64,000 bases of DNA. Source: Candidatus Poribacteria bacterium (GTDB lineage Bacteria > Poribacteria > WGA-4E > WGA-3G). The translations under genes and the position numbers were made by a program. The stretch spans positions 1 through 64,000 of the forward strand of contig JAAXHL010000007.1 in the NCBI GenBank assembly GCA_012270865.1. The letters run 5' to 3'. The notes under the pieces were generated by a model. That model had not been told where the DNA came from and made no database searches. It worked only from the letters and a program-made list of their open reading frames with translations. Each line of letters opens with the position of its first letter. Within the stretch, counting starts at the first letter, position 1. This document shows, piece by piece, positions 18,157 to 27,164 of this stretch.

Positions 18157-18660
18157 ATGCAAAACATAAACATCAATAGACTAAAAACCGTCCTGACTTT
18201 CACCGTCATTGCGAGTTGTCTGTTTTTCAGTGCTTGCACTGCGCTACAGGAAGCACAACAAAAACGGGAAGCACGGATGATGGAAAAAAGAAAACAGGCA
18301 AACTTCGCTCAAAACCCGTTCATTGAAGTCAACGATACAACATTTGACAATCTCGTGTTGGAGTCCGAGTTGCCTGTCGTCGTAGCATTCGGGGCAGAGT
18401 GGTGAGGGGCATGCAAGGCCATGGAGCCAACGCTCGCTGCAGTTGCAGCAGAAAACCGAGAAACATTTACTGTTGTGAAAGTAGATGTTGACACTGCTCG
18501 GCAAAACTCTCAACGCATATTAGCCTACAAGCAGTCCGGAGTTATCCCTGAATATTCTGTGTTCAAAGACGGGAACGTCGTTGCACATTTTACGGGATCG
18601 AAATCGAAGACCGATTTCCTCCAAGAAGTTTTGGGATCAATAAACGCACAGATAAATTGA
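18157..18660 (+). CDS. Thioredoxin-like lipoprotein, candidate selenoprotein (in-frame TGA at 18403)
   Basis: Read through one TGA, the frame gives a 167-aa protein. It has a signal sequence with lipobox-like FSAC (Cys27), a linker, and a thioredoxin fold: FDNLVLESELPVVVAFGAEW, then TGA, then GACKAMEP, TVVKVDVDTAR and a cis-Pro loop (GVIPEYSVFKDG). TGA occupies codon 83, exactly the first Cys of the WCxxC active site; Cys86 is intact. The 84 codons after TGA are clean coding sequence to a normal TGA stop. The best explanation is selenocysteine; a nonsense mutation of TGC is the alternative. GAGGAG precedes the ATG. It lies between the VOC remnant and nuoE and would act at the cell envelope. 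Confidence 0.7.
18406..18450 (+). promoter_or_regulatory. Possible SECIS hairpin downstream of the in-frame TGA
   Basis: GCTGC (18436-18440) and GCAGC (18445-18449) form a 5-bp stem with loop AGTT, starting 35 nt after the TGA. Known bacterial SECIS elements lie just 3' of the UGA and usually carry a G early in the apical loop; distance and loop fit, but the stem is short. CATG (18410-18413) with CATG (18420-18423) is a weaker alternative. Confidence 0.35.
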
Positions 18661-18692
18661 GTGAACACTTGGGCGAAAAAAGGAAAATATAG

Positions 18693-19217
18693 ATGTCAGA
18701 TGAACGCATTCAGATCGAAACGCCTTTCGCGTTTAACGAAGAAAATCAACGTGAATTCGACGACTTGATAGGGCGGTATCCTATTAAGGAAGCAGCCATG
18801 CTGCCAACGCTCCATCTTGCACAACGGCAGGCGGGCTATATCACACCTGCTGTCATGAAGTATGTCGCAGAACTACTTGAAGTCACCCTCATGAAGGTCA
18901 AGGATGTCGTCACATTCTATCCGATGTTCTTTGAAGAACCCGTCGGCGAGTACGTCATTCGCGTATGCCATACGCTACCTTGTGCATTGCGGGATTGTAA
19001 AGTGGTACTGGAGCATCTCAAAGCAAAACTCAATACGGATACCGCTTCCGAAACGAATCTCGCGAAAGGCACAACTGCTGACGGTAAATTTACCCTCATG
19101 AAGGTGGAATGCCTCGCCTCGTGTGATGTCGCACCTGTTATCATGATCAATGACGATCTCTATAAGAATTTGACCCCAGAAAAGGTCGATGAAATCTTAT
19201 CGGGGTTGGGAAGTTAA
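18693..19217 (+). CDS. nuoE: NADH-quinone oxidoreductase subunit E
   Basis: NuoE carries the [2Fe-2S] cluster N1a of the NADH-oxidising module. The 174-aa thioredoxin-like protein has the four ligands Cys92, Cys97 (CHTLPC), Cys140 and Cys144 (CLASC). It partners NuoF. It starts 32 nt after the thioredoxin-like gene; a short A-rich leader with AAAGGAAAA precedes the ATG. Confidence 0.95.
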   Translation: MSDERIQIETPFAFNEENQREFDDLIGRYPIKEAAMLPTLHLAQRQAGYITPAVMKYVAELLEVTLMKVKDVVTFYPMFFEEPVGEYVIRVCHTLPCALRDCKVVLEHLKAKLNTDTASETNLAKGTTADGKFTLMKVECLASCDVAPVIMINDDLYKNLTPEKVDEILSGLGS

Positions 19218-19357
19218 AAATTGCTGAGGTTAGGCAATCTGTTGAAAGCATAGTTGGAAAAGGCGATTGAAAACGTTCATACCACAAAGTGGTTGAACTT
19301 AACCGAAAACCACCGTGAAACGAAGTGGAACGGTGACCAGATTTAATAATTAAAAAT

Positions 19358-20833
19358 ATGGTTGAAGAAAGACGAATTCTCTACGAGCATCTGGATGTGC
19401 CTGATATTAACACGTTCGATGTCTTCCGGCAATACGACGGATACACCCGTTTTGAAAAGGCAATCGCAGAATATCAACCTGACGATATCGCTAAAATGGT
19501 GACGGATTCTGGGTTGAAAGGGAGAGGCGGTGCCGGATTTTCTACCGGCTTGAAATGGAGCTTTGTTCCAAGAGATATAAAGCCGTGCTACCTCTGCTGC
19601 AACGCTGATGAAAGTGAGCCGGGAACATTCAGCAACCGTTACGTCTTGGAGAAAAATCCACACCTCTTGATTGAAGGTATCCTAATTTGCTGCTATGCAA
19701 TGGGCATTGAGACGACTTACGTCTACATCCGCGGTGAATTTACGCTCGGTAAAAAAATGTTGGATGCCGCGATCAAGGAGGCTTACGAAAAAGGCTACCT
19801 TGGCAAAGACATCCGTGGCACAGGACTCAATATTGACATCTACACACATCCAGGCGCAGGTGCCTATATCTGTGGCGAAGAAACAGGGTTGATTGAGTCG
19901 CTTGAAGGCAAGCGCGGGCAACCCCGCAACAAACCACCTTTTCCCGCCGTCGAAGGTGTGTTCATGAAACCTACCGTCGTGCAGAATGTCGAGACCTTGT
20001 GTAACCTACCTTTCATCATCGGTAACGGCGTTGAATGGTACACCCAGATGGGACCGACGTATGCCGATACACGGAGCGATCCACCGACACCGGACCCAAA
20101 TACAGGCACAAAACTCTACTGTATCAGCGGCGATGTCAACGAACCGGGTGTTTATGAACTTGACCTCGGCTTGACATGCACAGAACTCATTGAGGTCGCA
20201 GGTGGGTTGCGCGGCGAAGAGGTGAAAGCAGTCATTCCCGGTGGAAGTTCCGCACCGATTTTGACGCACTACGAATTGGATACGCGACTCGATTTCACTT
20301 CACTCACACTCGCAAAATCTATGCTCGGTTCCGGTGGTATCATCGTCATGAACGAGACCCGGAATATTGTTGACTGCCTGCTCAATATCATGAAGTTCTA
20401 CGCGCATGAATCGTGTGGACAGTGTACACCGTGCCGCTGGGGAACACCGTGGGTACGCGATATTGTTCAACGGATTGCCGACGGCGGAGGCAGACAAGAT
20501 ACCATCACACGACCCAAATTCGGTGTCACCGAAAGCGGTAGATGGGGCGATACCGGCGAAACAGAAGAAATCTACGAAGACCTGGACCTGTTGGAGAGCG
20601 TCGCCAACAACATCGCGAATGTGGATACGATGACATGGAACACAATCTGCGTTTTCGGCATCGCAGTTTCCTGGCCCGCCGTGAGTTATATGCGCAAGTT
20701 CCGACCCGAATTTGAAGCCGCCATTCGAGAAGGTAAACTCGTTACGCTACCTGTTGCCGAAGCGACAGTACCACCGGAGGAAAATTACGCGTATCAACAG
20801 CGGTTTATCCCGAAAGAGTTCGCTGACCTGTAG
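19358..20833 (+). CDS. nuoF: NADH-quinone oxidoreductase subunit F
   Basis: NuoF binds NADH, FMN and the [4Fe-4S] cluster N3. The 491-aa protein shows GRGGAGF (55-61) of the FMN/NADH site, GAGAYICGEETGLIESLEG (about 166-184), and the cluster ligands Cys353, Cys356, Cys359 and Cys431. Between the third and fourth ligands there are 72 residues, about 30 more than in the E. coli protein; the extra Gly/Thr/Glu-rich segment lies at about 376-406. The rest matches the family closely. Confidence 0.95.
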   Translation: MVEERRILYEHLDVPDINTFDVFRQYDGYTRFEKAIAEYQPDDIAKMVTDSGLKGRGGAGFSTGLKWSFVPRDIKPCYLCCNADESEPGTFSNRYVLEKNPHLLIEGILICCYAMGIETTYVYIRGEFTLGKKMLDAAIKEAYEKGYLGKDIRGTGLNIDIYTHPGAGAYICGEETGLIESLEGKRGQPRNKPPFPAVEGVFMKPTVVQNVETLCNLPFIIGNGVEWYTQMGPTYADTRSDPPTPDPNTGTKLYCISGDVNEPGVYELDLGLTCTELIEVAGGLRGEEVKAVIPGGSSAPILTHYELDTRLDFTSLTLAKSMLGSGGIIVMNETRNIVDCLLNIMKFYAHESCGQCTPCRWGTPWVRDIVQRIADGGGRQDTITRPKFGVTESGRWGDTGETEEIYEDLDLLESVANNIANVDTMTWNTICVFGIAVSWPAVSYMRKFRPEFEAAIREGKLVTLPVAEATVPPEENYAYQQRFIPKEFADL

Positions 20834-21101
20834 GACTTGCCGCTTCGTAACAAAGGGCGTATTTCGTAATGAAGCAGATCGCTTATGGGGTTTTTGCTTG
20901 GGTGTTTCTTTGAGTACGCCGCAAAATGGAGAGCGGGTTCGAGAAAAGAGCGTGAGATTCCAAGTCCACGTTGCTTAATCGGAAAGAAAAATTAAAAGTT
21001 GACCTAAGAGCGTAAGCGTGAAACGAAGTGGAAAGCGGATATACGGAAAGACGCGCTAAACACTAAGTCTACCTAACCGAACCGCAAGGAAAATTTAAAA
21101 A
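20834..21101. other. nuoF-nuoG intergenic region with leader-like repeats
   Basis: 268 nt without a gene. It contains CGTGAAACGAAGTGGAA (21017-21033), also present before nuoF at 19313-19329, a leader-like segment at about 20978-21000 (ATCGGAAAGAAAAATTAAAA), and the 22-nt leader directly before nuoG. Text resembling GGGTTTTTGCTTGGGTGTTT (20879-20898) recurs before nuoK at about 24662-24681. Confidence 0.5.
21080..21101 (+). promoter_or_regulatory. 22-nt leader with AAGGA before nuoG
   Basis: AACCGCAAGGAAAATT followed by an A-run up to the ATG. AAGGA lies 12 nt before the start codon. The same 22-nt block directly precedes nuoH, nuoK and nuoL. Confidence 0.7.
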
Positions 21102-22757
21102 ATGGCACTTGTTAAATTGAATGACCTTGAGATAGAGGTTGAAGATGGAACGAATATAGTCGAGGCAGCGAGGCAACACGGGATCGAGGTGCCTCACTAC
21201 TGCTATCATCCAGGGTTGACCCGTCCTGCGAATTGTCGAATGTGCCTCGTTGAGACTTTCACTTCTCCCGCAGGATCGGAGATGCCAGACAGGCAATTGG
21301 CAACGGGCTGCACGACCACAGTCCGAACGGCTCCTCCTGATAGAAAGTACGATGGGAAATACGACTTCATCGTCCGGACGGATAGCGACCGCGTCAAAAG
21401 GGCACGAGAGGATATACTCGAATTTCTCCTCGTGCATCATCCCTTGGATTGTCCCGTCTGTGATCAAGCAGGCGAATGCGACTTGCAAGATTATAGCTAT
21501 CGACATGGACATGATAAGAGTCGTTACCTCGAAGTCAAGAATGTGCCGCCAAAAAAAGACCTCGGACCAGATGTACTGCTCTACTCGACAAGATGTGTCG
21601 TTTGCACGCGTTGTATCCGGTTTGCGGAAGAGGTGGCTGGAACGGGTGAATTGGGATTAATTAATCGTGGTTCCCACGACGAAATCGATATCCCGAGAAG
21701 CCACGACGGCACGCCGTTACAACTGCTCGATAATAAACTCGCAGGAAATGTCGTCGATATTTGCCCAGTCGGTGCCCTGATTAGCAAGGATTTCTTGTTC
21801 AAGTCTCGTCCGTGGTTCTTAGAAAAGGCGAACAGTGTCTGCACCGGATGTAGTGTCGGTTGCAATATCACCGTAGAGTATAAAGCCGATGGCGTATACC
21901 GAATCAAACCCCGCTTCCACGAGGATATCAACCAGCACTGGATATGTGACGACGGTCGCCTCGGTTACCACTATGTGAACACCGATGACCGGCTCCAACT
22001 CCCACTGAAACGCGTTGATGACGAACTCACACCGACACACTGGGCTGATGCACTATCGGTCATTACGGAACAGTTATCGGAAGTAGAAACCGATGACATC
22101 GTTGTTATCGGTTCCGCGCAAGCCACAAACGAGGACAACTACGTTCTACAGCAGTTCGCACACGACGTACTACAGACAACGCAGTTGGGACTCTTCGGGC
22201 ATCCGCTCGGTGAAGAACACAAGTTCCCACAGTTTACGATCGAAGCGGACAAGAATCCGAACACAGCAGGCGCACGCACAATACTCGGCTCTGCAAACGG
22301 AAACGTCGTTTTAGAAGGCGACGCACTCTGGGAAAAGGTCTCAGGCGCGAAAATCGTCTATCTCGTTAATGGCGGACCAGAACGTCCACTCCAAGACGCT
22401 GAAAAATCCGCATTAGAAAGTGTAGACTTCCTCATCGTGCAAGACGTTTTGTCATCAGAGGTCACGCAATTAGCGAATGTGGTATTACCCGGAACAACTT
22501 TCGTTGAAAAAGACGGCACGATTACCAATTCAACCGGATGGGTCCAACGGATTCGCAAGACAATTGACCCACCCGGCGAAGCACGCATTGATTGGGAAAT
22601 CACGCAGCAGCTTGCCAAGCAGTTGGGTGGTGAGATGAACTATCGCTTTGCCGGCGAAATCGCAATCGCTATTGCCGAAAATGTACCGGGCTATGCAGAC
22701 GCAACGCACCAAAATATTGGAGATGCAGGGGTTAAGTTAGCAATCAGTGATCAGTAA
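21102..22757 (+). CDS. nuoG: NADH-quinone oxidoreductase subunit G
   Basis: NuoG holds the electron-transfer Fe-S chain of the peripheral arm. The 551-aa protein begins with a [2Fe-2S] ferredoxin domain (HYCYHPGLTRPANCRMC, about 32-48). Next are the HHPLDCPVCDQAGECDLQDY region and two CxxC sets (CVVCTRC, DICPVGAL). A molybdopterin-oxidoreductase-like domain follows with CTGCSVGC near 247 and a shortened C-terminus. It is on the short side for NuoG (E. coli is about 900 aa), as in many bacteria with a reduced pterin-like domain. No pterin binding is expected. Confidence 0.93.
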   Translation: MALVKLNDLEIEVEDGTNIVEAARQHGIEVPHYCYHPGLTRPANCRMCLVETFTSPAGSEMPDRQLATGCTTTVRTAPPDRKYDGKYDFIVRTDSDRVKRAREDILEFLLVHHPLDCPVCDQAGECDLQDYSYRHGHDKSRYLEVKNVPPKKDLGPDVLLYSTRCVVCTRCIRFAEEVAGTGELGLINRGSHDEIDIPRSHDGTPLQLLDNKLAGNVVDICPVGALISKDFLFKSRPWFLEKANSVCTGCSVGCNITVEYKADGVYRIKPRFHEDINQHWICDDGRLGYHYVNTDDRLQLPLKRVDDELTPTHWADALSVITEQLSEVETDDIVVIGSAQATNEDNYVLQQFAHDVLQTTQLGLFGHPLGEEHKFPQFTIEADKNPNTAGARTILGSANGNVVLEGDALWEKVSGAKIVYLVNGGPERPLQDAEKSALESVDFLIVQDVLSSEVTQLANVVLPGTTFVEKDGTITNSTGWVQRIRKTIDPPGEARIDWEITQQLAKQLGGEMNYRFAGEIAIAIAENVPGYADATHQNIGDAGVKLAISDQ

Positions 22758-22884
22758 AGCGATCATCTGGCTGATTGCTATTGAAAGAGGTGGTAAGTGC
22801 GACCGGGGTCCCCACCGTTATTGGGAAGGGGCCGGCGCACTGGATATACGGAGAGCAACGTTATTAATCCAATTCACCTTATCG

Positions 22885-22906
22885 AACCGCAAGGAAAGTT
22901 AAAAAT
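22885..22906 (+). promoter_or_regulatory. 22-nt leader with AAGGA before nuoH
   Basis: AACCGCAAGGAAAGTT plus an A-rich run directly before the ATG, equal in length and nearly identical to the block before nuoG, nuoK and nuoL. Confidence 0.7.
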
Positions 22907-24094
22907 ATGGAAAATTTCCCTCTCTTTTTAATCATCAGTTCAATCGTCAAAATTGTCATCATTGTACATCTGCTACTTATCGGTGTGATGATAATGATCT
23001 GGGCAGAACGGCGCGTGAGCGGATGGATGCAGGATCGTTTGGGACCGAATCGCGTCGGGCCCCAAGGATTACTCCAACCTGTCGCAGACGGGCTTAAGTT
23101 CATGTTTAAGGAGGATATCATCCCAGATCATGTGGACAAACCGCTTTACGTGCTTGCCCCCGCAATGCTGTTGGTCCCCGCACTTATTGTAGCTGCAGTC
23201 GTGCCGTTTGGGAGTTCAATAGAACTGTTTGGAGAAACTATCGATCTCCAGATCGCAGACATCAACATCGGTATCCTGTATATTTTGGCGATAACCTCCC
23301 TCGGTGTCTACGGCGTTGTACTTGGCGCATGGGCATCGAATAACAAGTATTCGCTTTTAGGCGGTCTACGGTCATCCGCACAGATGATTAGTTACGAGTT
23401 AACACTCGGATTGGGAATCATCGGTATCCTGATGCTGACGGGCAACACACTCAGTCTTCGGACAATCGCTGTAGAACAAGGGGCATATCCGTGGCATTGG
23501 AACTTCCTTATCCATTTCCCCGCATTTCTCGCATTTACAACCGCAATGTTCGCAGAGACGAACCGCCTACCCTTTGACCTTGCCGAAGCCGAGCAGGAGC
23601 TCGTCGCAGGGTATCACACCGAATACAGCAGCATGAAATTTGCCATGTTCTTCATGGCGGAATACATGAACATGATTGTCGGCTCTGCCGTAACAGTGAC
23701 ACTCTTCTTAGGCGGATGGCACTTCTTCGGTTTGGAAAATATCGGCGGTCCCGTATGGAGCGGACTTATCTCGTTCGGTATCTTCTTCGTCAAGACAGCG
23801 ATTTTCCTGTTTGTGTTCATTTGGGTACGCTGGACGCTCCCGCGCTTCCGATACGATCAACTCATGAACTTCGGTTGGAAATTCCTTTTACCCGTCGCCT
23901 TAACCTCAATCGTGGTAACCGGGACCTTATGGATAGCAACCGGGTCTCGTCTGGTTGTGGGTATTGGCAACGTGGTTGCAGCGTTTATCGTTGTCTCAAT
24001 CGTGGCAGGGCTGCTTGTAATGAGCACACCGAAGCCAACAATACAGGATAGCGATAATCAACTTGCACCGACCGCTCTCGATGCAATAGAGTAG
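22907..24094 (+). CDS. nuoH: NADH-quinone oxidoreductase subunit H
   Basis: NuoH links the peripheral and membrane arms and forms part of the quinone tunnel. The 395-aa protein has about nine hydrophobic helices and the signatures WAERRVSGWMQDRLGPNRVG (about 28-47) and FAETNRLPFDLAEAEQELV (about 215-233). NuoJ follows after only 9 nt, so there is no room for nuoI in its usual position. Confidence 0.95.
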   Translation: MENFPLFLIISSIVKIVIIVHLLLIGVMIMIWAERRVSGWMQDRLGPNRVGPQGLLQPVADGLKFMFKEDIIPDHVDKPLYVLAPAMLLVPALIVAAVVPFGSSIELFGETIDLQIADINIGILYILAITSLGVYGVVLGAWASNNKYSLLGGLRSSAQMISYELTLGLGIIGILMLTGNTLSLRTIAVEQGAYPWHWNFLIHFPAFLAFTTAMFAETNRLPFDLAEAEQELVAGYHTEYSSMKFAMFFMAEYMNMIVGSAVTVTLFLGGWHFFGLENIGGPVWSGLISFGIFFVKTAIFLFVFIWVRWTLPRFRYDQLMNFGWKFLLPVALTSIVVTGTLWIATGSRLVVGIGNVVAAFIVVSIVAGLLVMSTPKPTIQDSDNQLAPTALDAIE

Positions 24095-24103
24095 GAGGCG
24101 TGT

Positions 24104-24637
24104 ATGAATCCAGAACAGATTCTATTTTTTCTCTTTGGAGCAGTCTCGCTGATCGGCGCGATTGCTGTTATCTCGTTTCGACATCCGATTTATAGCGCGC
24201 TTTCGCTAATTGTGACGTTTTTCGCACAAGCGGGTCTATTTGTCCTGCTCGGCGCGCATTTCGTCGCGGCTGTCCAAGTCATCGTCTACGCCGGCGCAAT
24301 CATGGTGCTGTTCCTCTTTGTGATTATGCTCCTGAACCTCGGCACACTCTCGGCGAAAGGGGCTATTAGTGGGAAACTAAAGGGTTTTGCGATAATCCTT
24401 GGCATTCTCCTTGCAGTTGAAGGGGTCTATATCGCAATGAAGGCACCCAAACCCAGCGACCCCACAGTCGCATCAGCGGAAACTGCTACCGAAGCCGTGA
24501 ACACCACGACCTATAACATCGGCGAACTTTTGTTCAGTGATTACCTCTTGCCGTTCGAGGTTACCTCACTTATTTTGTTGGCGGCATTGATCGGCGTTAT
24601 CGTCTTGGTAAAACGTGAAACCCAAGAAGAAAACTAA
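24104..24637 (+). CDS. nuoJ: NADH-quinone oxidoreductase subunit J
   Basis: A membrane-arm subunit with five predicted helices over 177 aa. The third helix region QVIVYAGAIMVLFLFVIMLL is the typical NuoJ segment. GGAGG precedes the ATG. It is the first gene after nuoH. Confidence 0.94.
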   Translation: MNPEQILFFLFGAVSLIGAIAVISFRHPIYSALSLIVTFFAQAGLFVLLGAHFVAAVQVIVYAGAIMVLFLFVIMLLNLGTLSAKGAISGKLKGFAIILGILLAVEGVYIAMKAPKPSDPTVASAETATEAVNTTTYNIGELLFSDYLLPFEVTSLILLAALIGVIVLVKRETQEEN

Positions 24638-24728
24638 ATTCAGTAATCAGTCCCGTTGCAGGATTTTTGCTGGGGTGTTTCTTCAGACCTACGGTAAAGG
24701 ATGTCAAAGTCTCAAAACCACCTGACTG

Positions 24729-24750
24729 AACCGCAAGGAAAATTAAAAAT
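24729..24750 (+). promoter_or_regulatory. 22-nt leader with AAGGA before nuoK
   Basis: AACCGCAAGGAAAATT plus an A-rich run directly before the ATG of nuoK; same block as before nuoG, nuoH and nuoL. Confidence 0.7.
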
Positions 24751-25050
24751 ATGCCATTAGAATCTTATCTTATTTTGAGCGCGCTCTTGTTTACGATCGG
24801 TGTTATTGGGGTCCTCATTCGTAGGAATGCCATCATCATTTTTATGTGTATCGAACTGATGTTAAACGCCGCGAACCTTGCCTTTGTAGCGATTAGTCGT
24901 AATCTCGGAGAGGCATCAGGGCAAATTTTCGTCATTTTCGTAATGGCTGTGGCTGCAGCGGAAGTCGCTATTGGACTCGCAATTATCGTCAGCGTCTTCA
25001 AACACCAGCAAACGATTAACGTGGATGAAGTCAATTCATTGAAGGGTTAA
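24751..25050 (+). CDS. nuoK: NADH-quinone oxidoreductase subunit K
   Basis: A 99-aa, three-helix membrane-arm subunit. The conserved acidic residues of the proton path are seen in [10 protein letters not shown] (Glu about 33) and [11 protein letters not shown] (Glu about 70). Spacing to nuoJ is 113 nt, occupied by a repeat-like stretch and the constant leader. Confidence 0.95.
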   Translation: MPLESYLILSALLFTIGVIGVLIRRNAIIIFMCIELMLNAANLAFVAISRNLGEASGQIFVIFVMAVAAAEVAIGLAIIVSVFKHQQTINVDEVNSLKG

Positions 25051-25196
25051 TTAACCATTAAATTTGATTAACCGCAAGTGCTGCAACAAGGTTTCAGACC
25101 CTGCCTCATAGGGGGTTTGCATCAAAAACCGTAGCCCGTAATGTAATGGAGGGCGGATTTAAGAAAGGGATGTCAAAGACACAACCCGATCTGATT

Positions 25197-25218
25197 AACC
25201 GCAAGGTAAATATAAAAA
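25197..25218 (+). promoter_or_regulatory. 22-nt leader with AAGGT before nuoL
   Basis: AACCGCAAGGTAAATA plus an A-run directly before the ATG of nuoL. It has the same length as the other three copies and only a few changes. Confidence 0.7.
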
Positions 25219-27108
25219 ATGTCAAAAGAACTGATTGTTGTCCTGTTAGTCGCACCGCTCGTTGGGTTCCTGATTAACGGGTTATTCGGAAAATGGCTGA
25301 AAGGTAGCGAGAAACTCAGCGGCTGGATAGGCGCGCTCGCAGTACTTGTCTCCTTAGTCTGTTCGATTATCGTTTTTACCAGTTTGAACGGTGGTGCCGC
25401 CCCACTCAATGAAACGCTTTATGAATGGATTACAGGGGAAGGATTCGCCTTCAATATCGGATTTCATGTGGACGCACTCACAGCCGTCATGTTGCTCGTA
25501 ATCACCGGTGTCGGCTTCCTCATCCACGTCTATTCCATCGGCTACATGCACGGCGATGAAGGCTATACACGCTATTTCGCCTACCTGAACCTATTCGTCT
25601 TTGCGATGCTAATCCTCGTCCTCGGCAACAACTATCTGATGATGTTCGTCGGTTGGGAAGGCGTTGGACTCTGCTCTTACCTATTGATCGGGTTCTGGTA
25701 TGAGAAACAGTCGGCAACAGATGCCGGGAAAAAAGCCTTTATTGTGAACCGTATCGGTGATTTCGGCTTTTTGCTCGGAATGTTCACATTGTTTGCTGTA
25801 TTCAATACCCTTGATTTCACAACGATATTCGCTGATGCTGAGGCAAAAAGTGCTGAAGTCGTTTTCGGCGTAAACGGAATTGTGCTGGCGACATTGCTAC
25901 TCTTTGTCGGCGCGATAGGTAAATCCGCACAAATCCCGCTCTACGTATGGCTTCCAGACGCAATGGAAGGTCCCACACCTGTCAGTGCCTTAATCCACGC
26001 AGCCACAATGGTAACCGCAGGCGTGTATATGATAGCGCGTTCCGCCGTACTTTATAACATCGCGCATACCGGTGAAATCGTCGCATGGATCGGTGTCTTA
26101 ACCGCGTTCTTCGCCGCAACGATCGCCCTAACACAGAACGACATCAAACGTATCCTCGCCTATTCCACTGTCAGCCAACTCGGATATATGTTCGTCGGTG
26201 TCGGTATCGGTGCCTATGCGTCTGGTATCTTCCACTTGGTAACCCACGCCTTCTTTAAAGGCTTGATGTTCCTTACTGCTGGCAGTGTCATGCATGCCAT
26301 GGCGAATGAATTAGATATGCGGAAGATGGGCGGCTTGAAATCGAAGATGCCGATAACACATTGGACATTCTTGGTCGGCGCACTCGCTATCGCCGGTTTC
26401 CCCTTCCTGAGCGGTTTCTGGAGTAAAGACGAAATCTTACACAGTGCTTGGGGAAGTTCACCGCTAATTTATGTGATCGGGCTAATCACAGCATTCCTGA
26501 CAGCGTTCTATATGTTCCGTCTCATCTTCGTGACGTTTTACGGTGAATCTCGCGTTGAACCCGAAGTCGCTTCACATCTGCACGAATCGCCGTCCGTGAT
26601 GTGGGTCCCGCTTGCGATTCTCGCGATCCCTTCTGCCTTAATCGGCTTATTGTTAGGCTGGGGTGGACATGACAGCTGGTTCCACCACTTCACAAAGAAC
26701 GTTTTTCCTGAAGCACACCATGACGCATCGGGCAATATCATCGTGTTTATGGTGATTTCAGCGGTCGTCGGCTTGGCAGGTATCGCGTTCGCATGGACAC
26801 GTTATAGCAAACGCGTACCGGCTGATGAACCGACCAGTGGAATACATAGACTACTTGCGAATAAGTACTATGTTGATGAAGTCTACAACGCACTCATTGT
26901 GCAGCCTATAAAAAACGGTTCGCATTTCCTCTTGTGGAAACTCGTTGACAACGGAATTATTGATGGAATTGTCAACGGTGTCGCAGCAATTGTCCGATTT
27001 ATTGGCGGCCTCTTGCGCCGTTTCCAAACAGGAGTCGTCCAAGCCTACATTGTCTCTATGGTTCTCGGAATCGTGATATTCCTTGCATATTACCTGTTTT
27101 TTACCTAA
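25219..27108 (+). CDS. nuoL: NADH-quinone oxidoreductase subunit L
   Basis: The distal antiporter-like proton-pumping subunit. The 629-aa protein has many helices and the key motifs: MMFVGWEGVGLCSYLLIGFW (Glu near 148), GKSAQIPLYVWLPDAMEGPT (Lys near 236) and a C-terminal lateral helix with following transmembrane segment (about 560-629). It is followed by a DUF5069 gene rather than directly by nuoM. Confidence 0.95.
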   Translation: MSKELIVVLLVAPLVGFLINGLFGKWLKGSEKLSGWIGALAVLVSLVCSIIVFTSLNGGAAPLNETLYEWITGEGFAFNIGFHVDALTAVMLLVITGVGFLIHVYSIGYMHGDEGYTRYFAYLNLFVFAMLILVLGNNYLMMFVGWEGVGLCSYLLIGFWYEKQSATDAGKKAFIVNRIGDFGFLLGMFTLFAVFNTLDFTTIFADAEAKSAEVVFGVNGIVLATLLLFVGAIGKSAQIPLYVWLPDAMEGPTPVSALIHAATMVTAGVYMIARSAVLYNIAHTGEIVAWIGVLTAFFAATIALTQNDIKRILAYSTVSQLGYMFVGVGIGAYASGIFHLVTHAFFKGLMFLTAGSVMHAMANELDMRKMGGLKSKMPITHWTFLVGALAIAGFPFLSGFWSKDEILHSAWGSSPLIYVIGLITAFLTAFYMFRLIFVTFYGESRVEPEVASHLHESPSVMWVPLAILAIPSALIGLLLGWGGHDSWFHHFTKNVFPEAHHDASGNIIVFMVISAVVGLAGIAFAWTRYSKRVPADEPTSGIHRLLANKYYVDEVYNALIVQPIKNGSHFLLWKLVDNGIIDGIVNGVAAIVRFIGGLLRRFQTGVVQAYIVSMVLGIVIFLAYYLFFT

Positions 27109-27164
27109 ACTACTGGACGGTGAACACTCGGACTACGTGATTTTCTCCGACGGAGGAAGATTAG

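Noticed and set aside
18157-18405. Reading the gene at 18157 as an 82-aa protein that ends at TGA
   Set aside because: The protein would stop in the middle of a thioredoxin active site while the other half of the fold follows in the same frame.
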